Part shown: positions 1-8,125 of the stretch, in pieces | Layout of the letters: each line of letters begins with the position of its first letter | How positions within the stretch are numbered: the stretch's first letter is position 1 | NCBI RefSeq assembly: GCF_000006405.1 | Contig: NW_003206170.1 | Location: forward strand, 41,405-68,161 | From: Perkinsus marinus ATCC 50983 | Taxonomy: Eukaryota; Perkinsozoa; Perkinsida; Perkinsidae | Reading direction: 5' to 3' | Length of the DNA: 26,757 nucleotides | Translations under genes and position numbers: made by a program | Notes under the pieces: generated by a model | The model's input: only the letters and a program-made list of their open reading frames with translations | Database searches by the model: none | Told to the model about the DNA's origin: nothing

Positions 1-60
1 GGAATTCTAAGGATTTGTGTTCGATAATTAACTTGCGAACTTTCGAGAATTTCGTGTCTA

Positions 61-82
61 CTCATATCATATGAGTCATATA
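61..82. repeat. Probable old 14-bp inverted insertion, E = CTCATATR
   Basis: The three 6-bp arms (TCATAT, its reverse complement, TCATAT) fit, and the first spacer rule fails at one base. Present in all three copies, with separate point changes in copies 2 and 3. Confidence 0.65.
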
Positions 83-108
83 TATCTCCTGTGGCAGAGT
101 CACCATTG

Positions 109-140
109 GTTACTATTAGTAACCAATAGTAACTTACTAA
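109..140. repeat. Compound insertion at E = GTTACTAA (14 + 10 bp)
   Basis: Copies 1 and 2 have 24 bp more than copy 3, which keeps the plain 8-mer at 16625-16632. Removing the 10-bp block CAATAGTAAC leaves a perfect 14-bp event. This suggests one standard event followed by a 10-bp duplication that extended the first hairpin to 11 bp. Confidence 0.6.
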
Positions 141-167
141 GCAAGACTTGTTCTTCATCCCGGAAGA

Positions 168-189
168 CATCTGTAACAGATGATCTGTT
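168..189. repeat. 14-bp inverted insertion, E = CATCTGTT
   Basis: Perfect E(1-7)+rc(E)+E(2-8). The same expanded form is in copy 2 at 6439-6460. Copy 3 keeps the plain 8-mer at 16660-16667, so the net gain of 14 bp is directly visible. Confidence 0.95.
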
Positions 190-705
190 CATCGACTGGA
201 TATTGGTCGGGAGTGTGGGAGAGGGCCAAACACTGTGAAGCCGAAGTCCGATCACAGGATCTTGCGTTTGGCTCTGGGTTCACAGATTATGTTTGGTCAC
301 ACAAACTATGTCACGGAATATGGCTCATGTGTCCTGACATAGGTTAGCGTCTCCCAGCCAACTTCAGGCCAGAAACACGAAATAACAATATGATGAACCA
401 ACTTAAAGTATAGAATCATCTCGATCTCAATGAGCTACGGAGCGAACATCATGACTTAACCAGACACTAAGTAAGTTACCTGAGATTACGAGGTTAACAC
501 ACCTTTGACCCCCTGAAATCGTACACACTCGCTTGTACTTGCTTCTCAATGAAACATCCGGTTCGAATTACCGGCAGAGTATTTACCTGCTAGCGATGAT
601 GCTTACAAGCTGCCGATGTGCATTATGAGTCACAATTTATGACCGCCCTACTGTAGAGCGTCAAACGTTTGAACCTTACTGTGCGGAAGACTGAGTAGGC
701 GAAAG

Positions 706-741
706 CGTATAGAGTCTATACTATAGACTATACGGTATAGT
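706..741. repeat. Two nested 14-bp inverted insertions, E = CGTATAGT and GTATAGAC
   Basis: The inner event (E = GTATAGAC) is perfect at 707-728. Deleting its 14 bp restores a second perfect event with E = CGTATAGT. Both are shared by the corresponding part of copy 2 (about 6991-7026) and copy 3 (about 17186-17221, one point change). Confidence 0.9.
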
Positions 742-1090
742 CCCTCACATCTCTGGGAGCTCGAGAATTGGTGCTTTTCCATGTCACATGGTTTCCAAAT
801 GCTGTCGAGCCGCTGAAGGATAAACCCTCAGGGCTCCGTGACCACCAAGCTGATGGCAATATTGTAACAACTTTGTTGTTACGGCATCGGTGTGCACCAC
901 CATTCTCATAGCCCTCCCGGAAGGTTGCAGCTCACCATCCCGCATTAATGCGTCAATGTATGCCCGGAATGTTAGTCAGCGCTGTGGAATATTCGCCGTA
1001 CGTCCTGAGCGGCTCAGGTTGATCCACGAATGGCCAAAACTTGAGGGTATGGGATACTCGTTGAGTCGACTGCCAAGCGATCCGAATAGT

Positions 1091-1385
1091 CTCTTTGGCG
1101 AATAGGGGCGGGGCCGCTATGCCAGTCGACTGTACCATTCAGAATAGATCTATTTGGCGAATAGGGGCGGGGCCGCTATGCCAGTCCACTATACCATTCA
1201 GAATAGATCTATTTGGGAAAACGGGGCGGGGCCGCTATGCCAGTGGACTATACCATTCAGAATAGATCTATTTGGGGAAAAGGGGCGGGGCCGCTATGCC
1301 AGTGGACTATACCATTCAGAATAGATCTATTTGAGGAAAAGGGGCGGGGCCGCTATGCCAGTGGACTATACCATTCAGATTCTGA
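1091..1385. repeat. 59-bp GC-rich tandem repeat, 5 copies
   Basis: The word GGGGCGGGGCCGCTATGCCA recurs at 1105, 1164, 1223, 1282 and 1341, exactly 59 bp apart. The rest of each unit is an A/T-richer stretch including ATTCAGAA and AGATCTATTTG. The GGGGCGGGG core is identical to a GC box, but nothing here shows it acts as a promoter. Copy 2 of the long unit has one copy (near 11809) and copy 3 has four. The last unit carries a 14-bp inverted insertion (1373-1394). Confidence 0.95.
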
Positions 1386-1394
1386 ATTTCAGAA
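1373..1394. repeat. 14-bp inverted insertion, E = ATTCAGAA
   Basis: Perfect. It lies in the last 59-bp unit. The other units of the array keep the plain 8-mer, for example at 1137-1144. Also present in copy 2 at 11835-11856. Confidence 0.95.
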
Positions 1395-1453
1395 TCGATC
1401 TATTTGGGGAAGTGGTGGAGTAAACCAACACCGATAATGGGTGACCCATTACT

Positions 1454-1475
1454 GTCTCGTCACGAGACTCTCGTG
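1454..1475. repeat. 14-bp inverted insertion, E = GTCTCGTG
   Basis: Perfect in copy 1. Copy 2 keeps the plain 8-mer at 11916-11923. Confidence 0.95.
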
Positions 1476-1585
1476 TGGCACAGAGTTGTGCAGCACGCAA
1501 CTCAAGCTAGAGTTTCCACTACTAACGTGTGAAGTTTAGTCGACCTGAGCTGTTATTCTCTGAGGTTTTGGGCGTATCACGATGC

Positions 1586-1607
1586 GATATGTAACGTATC
1601 ATACGTT
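1586..1607. repeat. 14-bp inverted insertion, E = GATACGTT
   Basis: Present in copy 1 with one later point change in the first arm. Copy 2 keeps the plain 8-mer at 12034-12041. Confidence 0.9.
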
Positions 1608-1726
1608 GAGTATCATAACGCATGGTGTTTGGGTAGCCCCCGAGTGTTTGCAAGTCCTCGAGATACAACCTACATACTCGATTCGAGTGACGGATCACCA
1701 GTGATAGCGTGTACTAGAGCGTCGTA

Positions 1727-1748
1727 GTAAGATAATCTTACTAAGATG
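1727..1748. repeat. 14-bp inverted insertion, E = GTAAGATG
   Basis: In both copies (also 12161-12182). Each copy carries a different single mismatch, and together they restore the perfect form. Confidence 0.85.
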
Positions 1749-2529
1749 TAGGCAGTTCGTGATCAACACTTTTGATCTACACCCCGTTATCCTCGAGTTC
1801 CATATGAAGTTGAGAGAAGTTGCTCTTAATTGATGGTAAGTCTGGAAGGAATTCGCTGAACTCTGCTAAAAAGAAGTGGCGTTTAAACGAGCCGAACGAC
1901 AAAAATATGGGCGACAAGCCACACAACTTGGATGAATGAAGAACACAATAGCTGGGTGGGGCGACGATTCGCGCAATTCAAGCTAGTGAAGCTGTTGCGG
2001 GCAATACTCCGATCAAGTATATCGCTGGTGATATACATAGTTTTTTGCTAGAGTAAAGGAGCACTATGATATCACCTAGTGTGGTACTTATAGCGACTGA
2101 GCACTTACCGGCTGGGGATCCTCGTCAAATGACAAGCACTGCGATGAGGACCGACCCCCTCTACTCTTCAACCACTCTCTAACATCTGTCTTGAAGTAAC
2201 ACTAATCTAATACTCACTAATGGCGTGGTGTCGAGTTCCAAAGTCTGCAGCACTAAAAATTTTCCACTGAACGCTGCAAGGGAGTTTAAAACGAAACAGC
2301 GCAGCTTCCAAAAGAATTGGGTGCTACGTTGATAGACTGAGACGTTAAAGATATCTAAGCTCACTGCATCTTTCAGAAATCTGTGTTGCGAGTGAGGTGG
2401 CTCCACGTAGTCGGCAGGTAGCGAAACCACATTCTTGTATAAAGACATCGGTCCATGGTTCCATGCAGTTTTGAACCAGAAGTCATCAAAACTTTGGATG
2501 ATGAAGGTTTGAAATGTGCAATAACTGCA

Positions 2530-2551
2530 CAGTGTATTACACTGAGTGTAA
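2530..2551. repeat. 14-bp inverted insertion, E = CAGTGTAA
   Basis: Perfect, and also perfect in copy 2 at 12972-12993. No unexpanded copy in the window. Confidence 0.9.
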
Positions 2552-2904
2552 ATCTTCATCGTCTGCAACCTAAAATTGATGTCCTTCGGCGAATGTGATT
2601 CCCTTTGTCCGTAAAACTGGTCGCCATAACCGCGAAATAGATTGTTTCTGCGAACTCGTGATTACATGTGGCTCTATGTTGCAGCATGCAGTAGAATGGA
2701 AATAAAGCAAAGTATTGTGATCGAACGAGAAATGCTACCCGTCACGCTATACGTCACGTACGTGGTACGGTTCCACCAATACCTTTACGAATATGGCTCG
2801 AGATTCTTCATTACGACGACTCAGGCGTCGTTGCTACACTGATAACGTGAAGAGTGTGTAGTGTTGAAAACTTTCGAGCCGAGGAAGGTGATTTTACATT
2901 CGAG

Positions 2905-2926
2905 CATTTTCTGAAAATGATTTTCA
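2905..2926. repeat. 14-bp inverted insertion, E = CATTTTCA
   Basis: Perfect in copy 1. Copy 2 keeps the plain 8-mer at 13351-13358. Confidence 0.95.
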
Positions 2927-3327
2927 GATTCGCCAGCGTCTGTAGGCGAAGCTTCGCCCGTTTCCTCGAAAGAGGTCAAGACTGATGAAAACTCCTGATG
3001 AAAACTTCCTTCCGCCGGAGAGTTTACACACGAATTCGGGTAGGAGTGCATATCCCCCCACACTGGGTCTTCCGGTTTTCAAGTGTAAGACTGGAATCTC
3101 ATCTACACCGGTTAATGCAGGGTACCGTTACAAGGCGTTACGACTATTCGATTCTGGCAACACTATGTATGATCGGTTGAAGGACAGTTGATGGTGAGTT
3201 GAGGCTCATCCAAGTGTATATAGTGTACTAGTAGAGAGTATTCCACATAGAAGGGAACACTGCTACTGAGAGTTCGGGAGATTGTGATGCTGCAGAAGGC
3301 ACCGTCGGGGGGGCCGTTGCTAAAATG

Positions 3328-4418
3328 CTGAGGTGTTGAGAGTATATAATATCTTTTCTGACTGACTTTATAGAGTGTAATTTTTGACAACAAATTACCT
3401 GAATGCAGGATTTGCATCATCACATTTTGGGACAGAATCACATACAATGTGAAATCGGAGGACTTATGAGGAACTCAGGTGATGCACTGCATACGTGGAG
3501 ATGATTTTACGGATCATATTATCGAGAACTGTATGAGAAATATTCACTGAATATTTCACGTACGACTATAGTGAGATAAAATAGAATCATTAATAGTGTT
3601 CGCGTGGGCATTTGGAAATATCCGGGTACGGAAATTTTTCGAGTAGTCTGTTTTGGGAGTGAAAAAATTTTAGGAGAATATTATTTTTTTGTGATATTTC
3701 ATCGATTTTAGTCGGCGAAATGCACTACTCTATCTCAACTAGGAGTAGTGGTATCTCAAGTGGCAACCGCAAACCAAAAACGTAGTAGCAGTAGAACGGT
3801 ATATGTATGCCGAGTGGAAGCACTTTCGGCGCGCACCGATGTCCTCGCCATTTTTCACTGTCAAGATTCGTATATATATACTCGCTTGCTATGGGTGAAA
3901 CCGTTGTAGTGTAGTAGGACAACATGGTATGTAATAAGAAACTAAGATTATACTTTGCATTCACACACTTGCGGAATTGTGACCGATGGTGATCAGCACA
4001 CCGACATCCTGTCACCATTTTCGTTGCTCGCCAAAAACACCTTCTACTAGAATGTGTTACAGTTGAAGGCAATCTTCCCTAACGAGAGTACCCCTAAGCA
4101 GTCGTACCCTTATCGGGAGCACTGAGGTTGGGCCTCACTACTTTGGAGGGTCCATAGATCTCAACTGGTATATGGTCGTCTTCAACTGTCTTGAGTTGTG
4201 GTGGTACATCTCTTGTAGAGTATCACTACTGGAGCTATTCATATATCCCCATGATGTTATTATGTGGGGAGACTAGTTATTCGCTGAGCTTCATTATTTA
4301 ATCGCAGGTTGGGGTATTGCGATGATGGGGAGCGAATTTCTTTTACCTGGCTACGGAGTCTAGCGATACCGACAGAGATCGAGTGAATGCAAAGACTCCA
4401 AGTCTCGCTATACTCGGC
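3328..4418. other. Unit-1-specific segment, no gene recognised
   Basis: This 1.09-kb A/T-rich segment is in copy 1 only. At the same place copy 2 has the gag element and 175 bp of unrelated DNA (15274-15448). It holds a perfect 10-bp-stem hairpin (GAAATATTCA, C, TGAATATTTC near 3540) and an inverted CACTACTC/GAGTAGTG pair near 3725. A 115-codon minus-strand ORF (3725-4072) has no recognisable features. Confidence 0.6.
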
Positions 4419-4758
4419 TTCCTCCTCGATGGGTTATTAATAATCCTTTCATTACACGCCTGCCTCGTTCAAGTCCCCCCCCCTGGAATCAATTTGATAT
4501 AATCCGGGATTGAGATGCATTTCCCCACCACTACCCCATAGAACACGACATGCTTATCTGAGACCGTCCTGCCGCAATGGCTACGATACGATCGTAGAAA
4601 AATTATTGACTGAGAGCTAGCCGGAAAGACGAAACCGACTCAACGAATACTCATACCAATAGTATCAATAAAAAATGATATCGTTGTCAATACCAATAAC
4701 GAGATAATCTCAGCAACCACGTGTAGGTCCTTGATGGTAAACCGTAGAGCTCCAACGA

Positions 4759-4947
4759 TTAACTGGTGCAAACACATTCACACGCCGAATTCAGGTAGGT
4801 GGCTTGGCACTTGCAGCGAGAGAAATCACAACTCGGGCAAGAATCATCAAAACATTGATAGGGACCACCTAGTGAACGTAGAGACATGTCCTGGGCCTGG
4901 GGATTCAGGATGAGGCTGGTGATGACGGCCAAGAATAGGTAGACCAT
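4759..4947 (-). CDS. Small secreted cysteine-rich peptide, copy 1 (62 aa)
   Basis: A 62-residue single-exon ORF. Residues 1-18 form a typical signal peptide: a hydrophobic core YLFLAVITSLIL, then NPQA before a likely cleavage. The mature chain has eight Cys in 29 residues: C32-x4-C37-x2-C40-x4-C45-x-C47-x8-C56-x-C58-x-C60. A copy lies at 15785-15973 with every Cys kept. I do not recognise the family. The pattern would suit a disulfide-rich secreted peptide; the CxC and CxxC steps also allow a metal-binding role. An in-frame ATG nine codons upstream exists here but the other copy lacks it, so I chose the shared start. It is the only part of the repeat unit with evidence of selection for a protein. 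Confidence 0.7.
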   Translation of the reverse strand: MVYLFLAVITSLILNPQAQDMSLRSLGGPYQCFDDSCPSCDFSRCKCQATYLNSACECVCTS

Positions 4948-5018
4948 TATCGTAAAAAACCTGTAATTCACCAAGAGCTCCAGTAATTCTCTAAAATCTC
5001 TACTGCCTTACGAAGAAG

Positions 5019-5040
5019 ACCGATACTATCGGTCCGAGAG
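5019..5040. repeat. 14-bp inverted insertion, E = ACCGATAG
   Basis: One mismatch in the third arm. The same form is in copy 2 at 16038-16059. Confidence 0.8.
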
Positions 5041-5067
5041 TCCGTTCTTACAGATCGATCCTTTCGT

Positions 5068-5089
5068 GACGCCTCAGGCGTGACGCCTG
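5068..5089. repeat. 14-bp inverted insertion, E = GACGCCTG
   Basis: One mismatch at the second spacer base. Copy 2 keeps the plain 8-mer at 16087-16094. Confidence 0.85.
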
Positions 5090-5105
5090 TACATGTGACT
5101 CGCGT

Positions 5106-5127
5106 GACGTGTGACACGTCACGTGTC
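5106..5127. repeat. 14-bp inverted insertion, E = GACGTGTC
   Basis: Perfect in copy 1. The corresponding part of copy 2 is rearranged into a longer fold-back (16359-16389), so it gives no clean comparison. Confidence 0.85.
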
Positions 5128-5426
5128 CCACTAATGCCATCAGCGTGGCGGCGGGGCGCAAAGTGTCCATCTGTCTACTTCACGCCGAGAGGCTATGCAA
5201 GCCTGGAACGCACCGCGAAGAGCACACAATCTGCACGTGCATACGTACACATGCTTGCAAGATACGTGTTCGGCCATCCCACGGAACTTAACCTAACATT
5301 TCCTTGTTTCCATGCGGATCAGCAATGCACCACTGGCCTGATGCGCTTTGACGTTCTCTGCGGAGGCGTATATCCGACTACGTTTGATAGTCTACTTGTT
5401 GATTCGGCGCAGTGGGGCCGAGAAGT

Positions 5427-5448
5427 GGCCGAGTCTCGGCCGCCGAGA
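5427..5448. repeat. 14-bp inverted insertion, E = GGCCGAGA
   Basis: Perfect. The related segment inside the retrotransposon keeps an unexpanded form at 9013-9020, differing only in the last base of the 8-mer. Confidence 0.9.
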
Positions 5449-5479
5449 GATCGGCCATTCAAAGTATGACTTATACTGT

Positions 5480-5516
5480 ATGAACTGAGTTCATTGAACT
5501 CGGAGTTCAGAACTCC
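5480..5516. repeat. Two overlapping 14-bp inverted insertions, E = ATGAACTC and TGAACTCC
   Basis: Perfect events at 5480-5501 and 5495-5516. They are explained by a first event at TGAACTCC and a second at the overlapping word ATGAACTC in its product. Confidence 0.9.
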
Positions 5517-5789
5517 TATGGAGGACTAGCGCTTGTGCGCGACGAGAGTGGAAGTGTATACTTTCGCTATACTGGGGAACGTTAGTTGTCCACGGTAGGT
5601 AGTCTACGGCCCAGAGGGCCTGGAAGTTGGTCGAAAAAGGGAATCAACCATTCTAACCACCGTGAGACACTACGATATGACTAGCGCTTGCGTTCGAGGG
5701 TGGAAGTGGAAACTCTCACCTCGTTTACTTCTGATGGACGTTGTCCATCCCCAACGTTCTGTGTAGAGTCGCAAAAGCGAGTGTGTCCA

Positions 5790-6239
5790 AAAGTCCAGTC
5801 GGACCAGTAAGTGGCTGAGAAATCGGCCATTTGAAGTACTATGAGCAACTACAGTTTGCGAGGGTCCAGTGGGACCGGTAAGTGGCTGAGAAGTTGGCGA
5901 TTCCAAGTACTGCGAGCAACTGAGAGTTGCGTCGGTCCAGTGGGGCCAGGAAGTGGCTGAGGAATCGGCCACTCCAAGTACTGTAAGCAACTGAGTGTTG
6001 CGTGGGCCCAGTGAGGCCAAGAAGCGGCTGACAAATCGGCCATTCCAAGTACTGTGAGTAACTAGTTGTTACATCCGTGACTGATGATCAGTCCAGTTGG
6101 GCCAGAGGATGACCGAGAAATCAGCCATCTCTATTACTATGAGCCACTGCCCGCTGCCTCAGTCCATCGGGCCGCAATATGGCTGAGGTTTCAGCCGTCT
6201 CACTGTCTGTTGCACCTGCCCAACGGCGACGGGAGATGT
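5790..6239. repeat. Imperfect ~70-bp tandem repeat, about 6 units
   Basis: Each unit runs roughly as a CAGTSGGRCC start, then AGTGGCTGAG, an ATCGGCCATT-like block, AAGTACTG, and a short GCAACT...AGTTGC hairpin. Units begin near 5799, 5868, 5936, 6008, 6090 and 6160 and diverge toward the right. Older relatives of the same motif occur at 5405-5470 and inside the retrotransposon at 8990-9030. No coding signal. Confidence 0.8.
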
Positions 6240-6438
6240 CCGGAGTCGGCCATCTCGACTTCTATGAGGATGGAATTCTAAGGATTTGTGTTCGATAATT
6301 AACTTGCGAACTTTCGAGAATTTCGTGTCTACTCATATCATATAAGTCATATATATCTCCTGTGGCAGAGTCACCATTGGTTACTATTAGTAACCAATAG
6401 TAACTTACTAAGCAAGACTTGTTCTTCATCCCGGAAGA

Positions 6439-6460
6439 CATCTGTAACAGATGATCTGTT
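6439..6460. repeat. 14-bp inverted insertion, E = CATCTGTT (copy 2)
   Basis: Same expanded allele as 168-189. Confidence 0.95.
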
Positions 6461-6971
6461 CATCGACTGGATATTGGTCGGGAGTGTGGGAGAGGGCCAA
6501 ACACTGTGAAGCCGAAGTCCGATCACAGGATCTTGCGTTTGGCTCTGGGTTCACAGATTATGTTTGGTCACACAAACTATGTCACGGAATATGGCTCATG
6601 TGTCCTGACATAGGTTAGCGTCTCCCAGCCAACTTCAGGCAAGAAACACGAAATAACAATATGATGAACCAACTTAAAGTATAGAATCATCTCGATCTCA
6701 ATGAGCTACGGAGCGAACATCATGACTTAACCAGACACTAAGTAAGTTACCTGAGATTACGAGGTTAACACACCTTTGACCCCCTGAAATCGTACACACT
6801 CGCTTGTACTTGCTTCTCGATGAAACATCCAGTTCGAATTACCGGCAGAGTATTTACCTGCTAGCGACGATGCTTACAAGCTGCCGATGTGCATTATGAG
6901 TCACAATTTATGACCACCCAACTGTAGAGCGTCAAACGTTTGAACCTTACTGTGCGGAAGACTGAGTAGGC

Positions 6972-6993
6972 GAAAGCGACGCTTTCAAAGCGT
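6972..6993. repeat. 14-bp inverted insertion, E = GAAAGCGT
   Basis: Perfect and present only in copy 2. Copies 1 and 3 keep the plain 8-mer at 701-708 and 17181-17188. Confidence 0.95.
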
Positions 6994-7211
6994 ATAGAGT
7001 CTATACTATAGACTATACGGTATAGTCCCCCACATCTCTGGGAGCTCGAGAATTGGTGCTTTTCCATGTCACATGGTTTCCAAATGATGTCGAGCCGCTG
7101 AAGGATAAACCCTCAGGGCTCCGTGACCACCAAGCTGATGGCAATATTGTAACAACTTTGTTGTTACGGCATCGGTGTGCACCACCATTCTCATAGCTCT
7201 CCCGGAAGGTT

Positions 7212-7386
7212 TGTCGTGAGTATTGATGAACCAAATCCGTTGGAAATAAGTGGAATCTAATCTTATAACACCTCTTATATCATCAGCGACTAGCGCAGCT
7301 TGTGCTATTAGCTAAATATATGAATGGAAGTGAAATAACACAAAATGAGGATACGAATCTAGAAGATCTTAGCTGAGATCACCACA
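7212..7386 (-). repeat. 3' LTR of the minus-strand retrotransposon
   Basis: Pair of 11445-11619. The pol stop codon TGA lies eight bases inside it (7379-7381). Confidence 0.95.
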
Positions 7387-8125
7387 CCTCCCCCAGTTGA
7401 TTATCAACTATCGTCCTCATTGGCAGCAACGATATTTGAAATATCATATTTCTCACATGCTCACGAACAATGTTAGCATTGGGATCATCGTCACGCTGTA
7501 AATCAACACTACGATTGTAAACCTTCACAACCTTGTAGCGTACACGGTCGTTGACAGCAGGGTTGCAGCGACGAACATAGTTTCCAACTTGGAAAGACTT
7601 CAGTTGGCCACGACCTTTAGTGTCCTCCAGAGACATATTCTTGGCGACAACCAAGTCATTAACGGCTGCAACCTTACGACCAAGAATGCTAGAGTAGGGA
7701 CGTTGGAAGAAAGTCTCAAAAGCCGTCAAGCCATTGTCCAAAGGCACCAAGTTAACACATTTGTTGACATAGGCCAAATGAACAGACCACTCGCGCTTCT
7801 CAGCACGACTCATAGTAGCAAACTTAGCCTTTACTGAGCCAATGCATCGTTCGGCTTTACCATTCGACAATGGAGAATGTCGAGGAACTCCTATCCAAGT
7901 CACACCTTGACCAGCAAGTAGGGACCGGAAAATACGAGAAATAAAACCACTACCATTGTCATTCTTGAAAAAGCGACACCAACCGATACGTTCACAAACG
8001 CCGGCTACAGCCCTACAAAGCTCACGAGCTTCTAGAGTCTTCAGCGGGACCAGCCAAGAGAAGCTGGAAAGGGCATCAACCATTACAAGGAAGTATCTAA
8101 AGCCGAAGCGATCCTTGATCAACAT
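7379..8125 (-). CDS. Integrase core (DD35E), N-terminal zinc domain missing
   Basis: A 248-codon open frame carrying the catalytic triad D17 (LVMVDALSS), D56 (FKNDNGSGF) and E92 (NGKAERC), with exactly 35 residues between the last two. This is the rve/DDE integrase core. The C-terminal third includes a basic chromodomain-less tail ending QLGEVW, whose last codons are the polypurine tract and the first LTR bases. The upstream HHCC domain and RNase H are not found. Only about 40 residues separate the RT remnant from the core, so an internal deletion is likely. A shorter in-frame extension VDIAD lies just upstream of the ATG. Confidence 0.9.
   Translation of the reverse strand: MLIKDRFGFRYFLVMVDALSSFSWLVPLKTLEARELCRAVAGVCERIGWCRFFKNDNGSGFISRIFRSLLAGQGVTWIGVPRHSPLSNGKAERCIGSVKAKFATMSRAEKREWSVHLAYVNKCVNLVPLDNGLTAFETFFQRPYSSILGRKVAAVNDLVVAKNMSLEDTKGRGQLKSFQVGNYVRRCNPAVNDRVRYKVVKVYNRSVDLQRDDDPNANIVREHVRNMIFQISLLPMRTIVDNQLGEVW
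7387..7395 (-). promoter_or_regulatory. Putative polypurine tract
   Basis: The minus strand reads TGGGGGAGG immediately before the 3' LTR. It also encodes the last residues of integrase. Confidence 0.7.

Larger units (their letters stand above)
1..6239. repeat. Long tandem repeat unit, copy 1 (about 6.2 kb)
   Basis: Bases 1-3327 align almost collinearly with copy 2 (6272 onward once the retrotransposon is removed, up to 13748). Bases 4419 to about 5095 align with 15449 to about 16103. The first 1.4 kb also aligns with copy 3 (16517 onward). Bases 3328-4418 and most of 5150-6230 have no counterpart in copy 2. Apart from a small cysteine-rich peptide ORF at 4759-4947 the unit shows no convincing coding capacity. 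It holds many short perfect hairpins, a 59-bp GC-rich array, a 70-bp array and most of the 14-bp inverted insertions. The left edge of the unit lies outside the window. Confidence 0.9.

Noticed and set aside
890-1105. 71-aa ORF identical in copies 1 and 3
   Set aside because: It starts at GTG and ends in the 59-bp array. It is identical only because the repeat is, and copy 2 is cut by the retrotransposon.
1213-1437. 74-aa ORF with internal repeats
   Set aside because: It is a reading of the 59-bp tandem array, and the frame shifts between units.
2179-2568. 129-aa minus-strand ORF, partly shared with 12771-13010
   Set aside because: Its N-terminal part runs through the 14-bp inverted insertion at 2530-2551, and copy 2 breaks the frame, so it is unlikely to be an old gene.
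3725-4072. 115-aa minus-strand ORF in the unit-1-specific segment
   Set aside because: No domain, signal peptide or second copy. It is compatible with chance.
5080-5469. 129-aa plus-strand ORF
   Set aside because: It crosses two 14-bp inverted insertions (5106, 5427) and is absent from copy 2.
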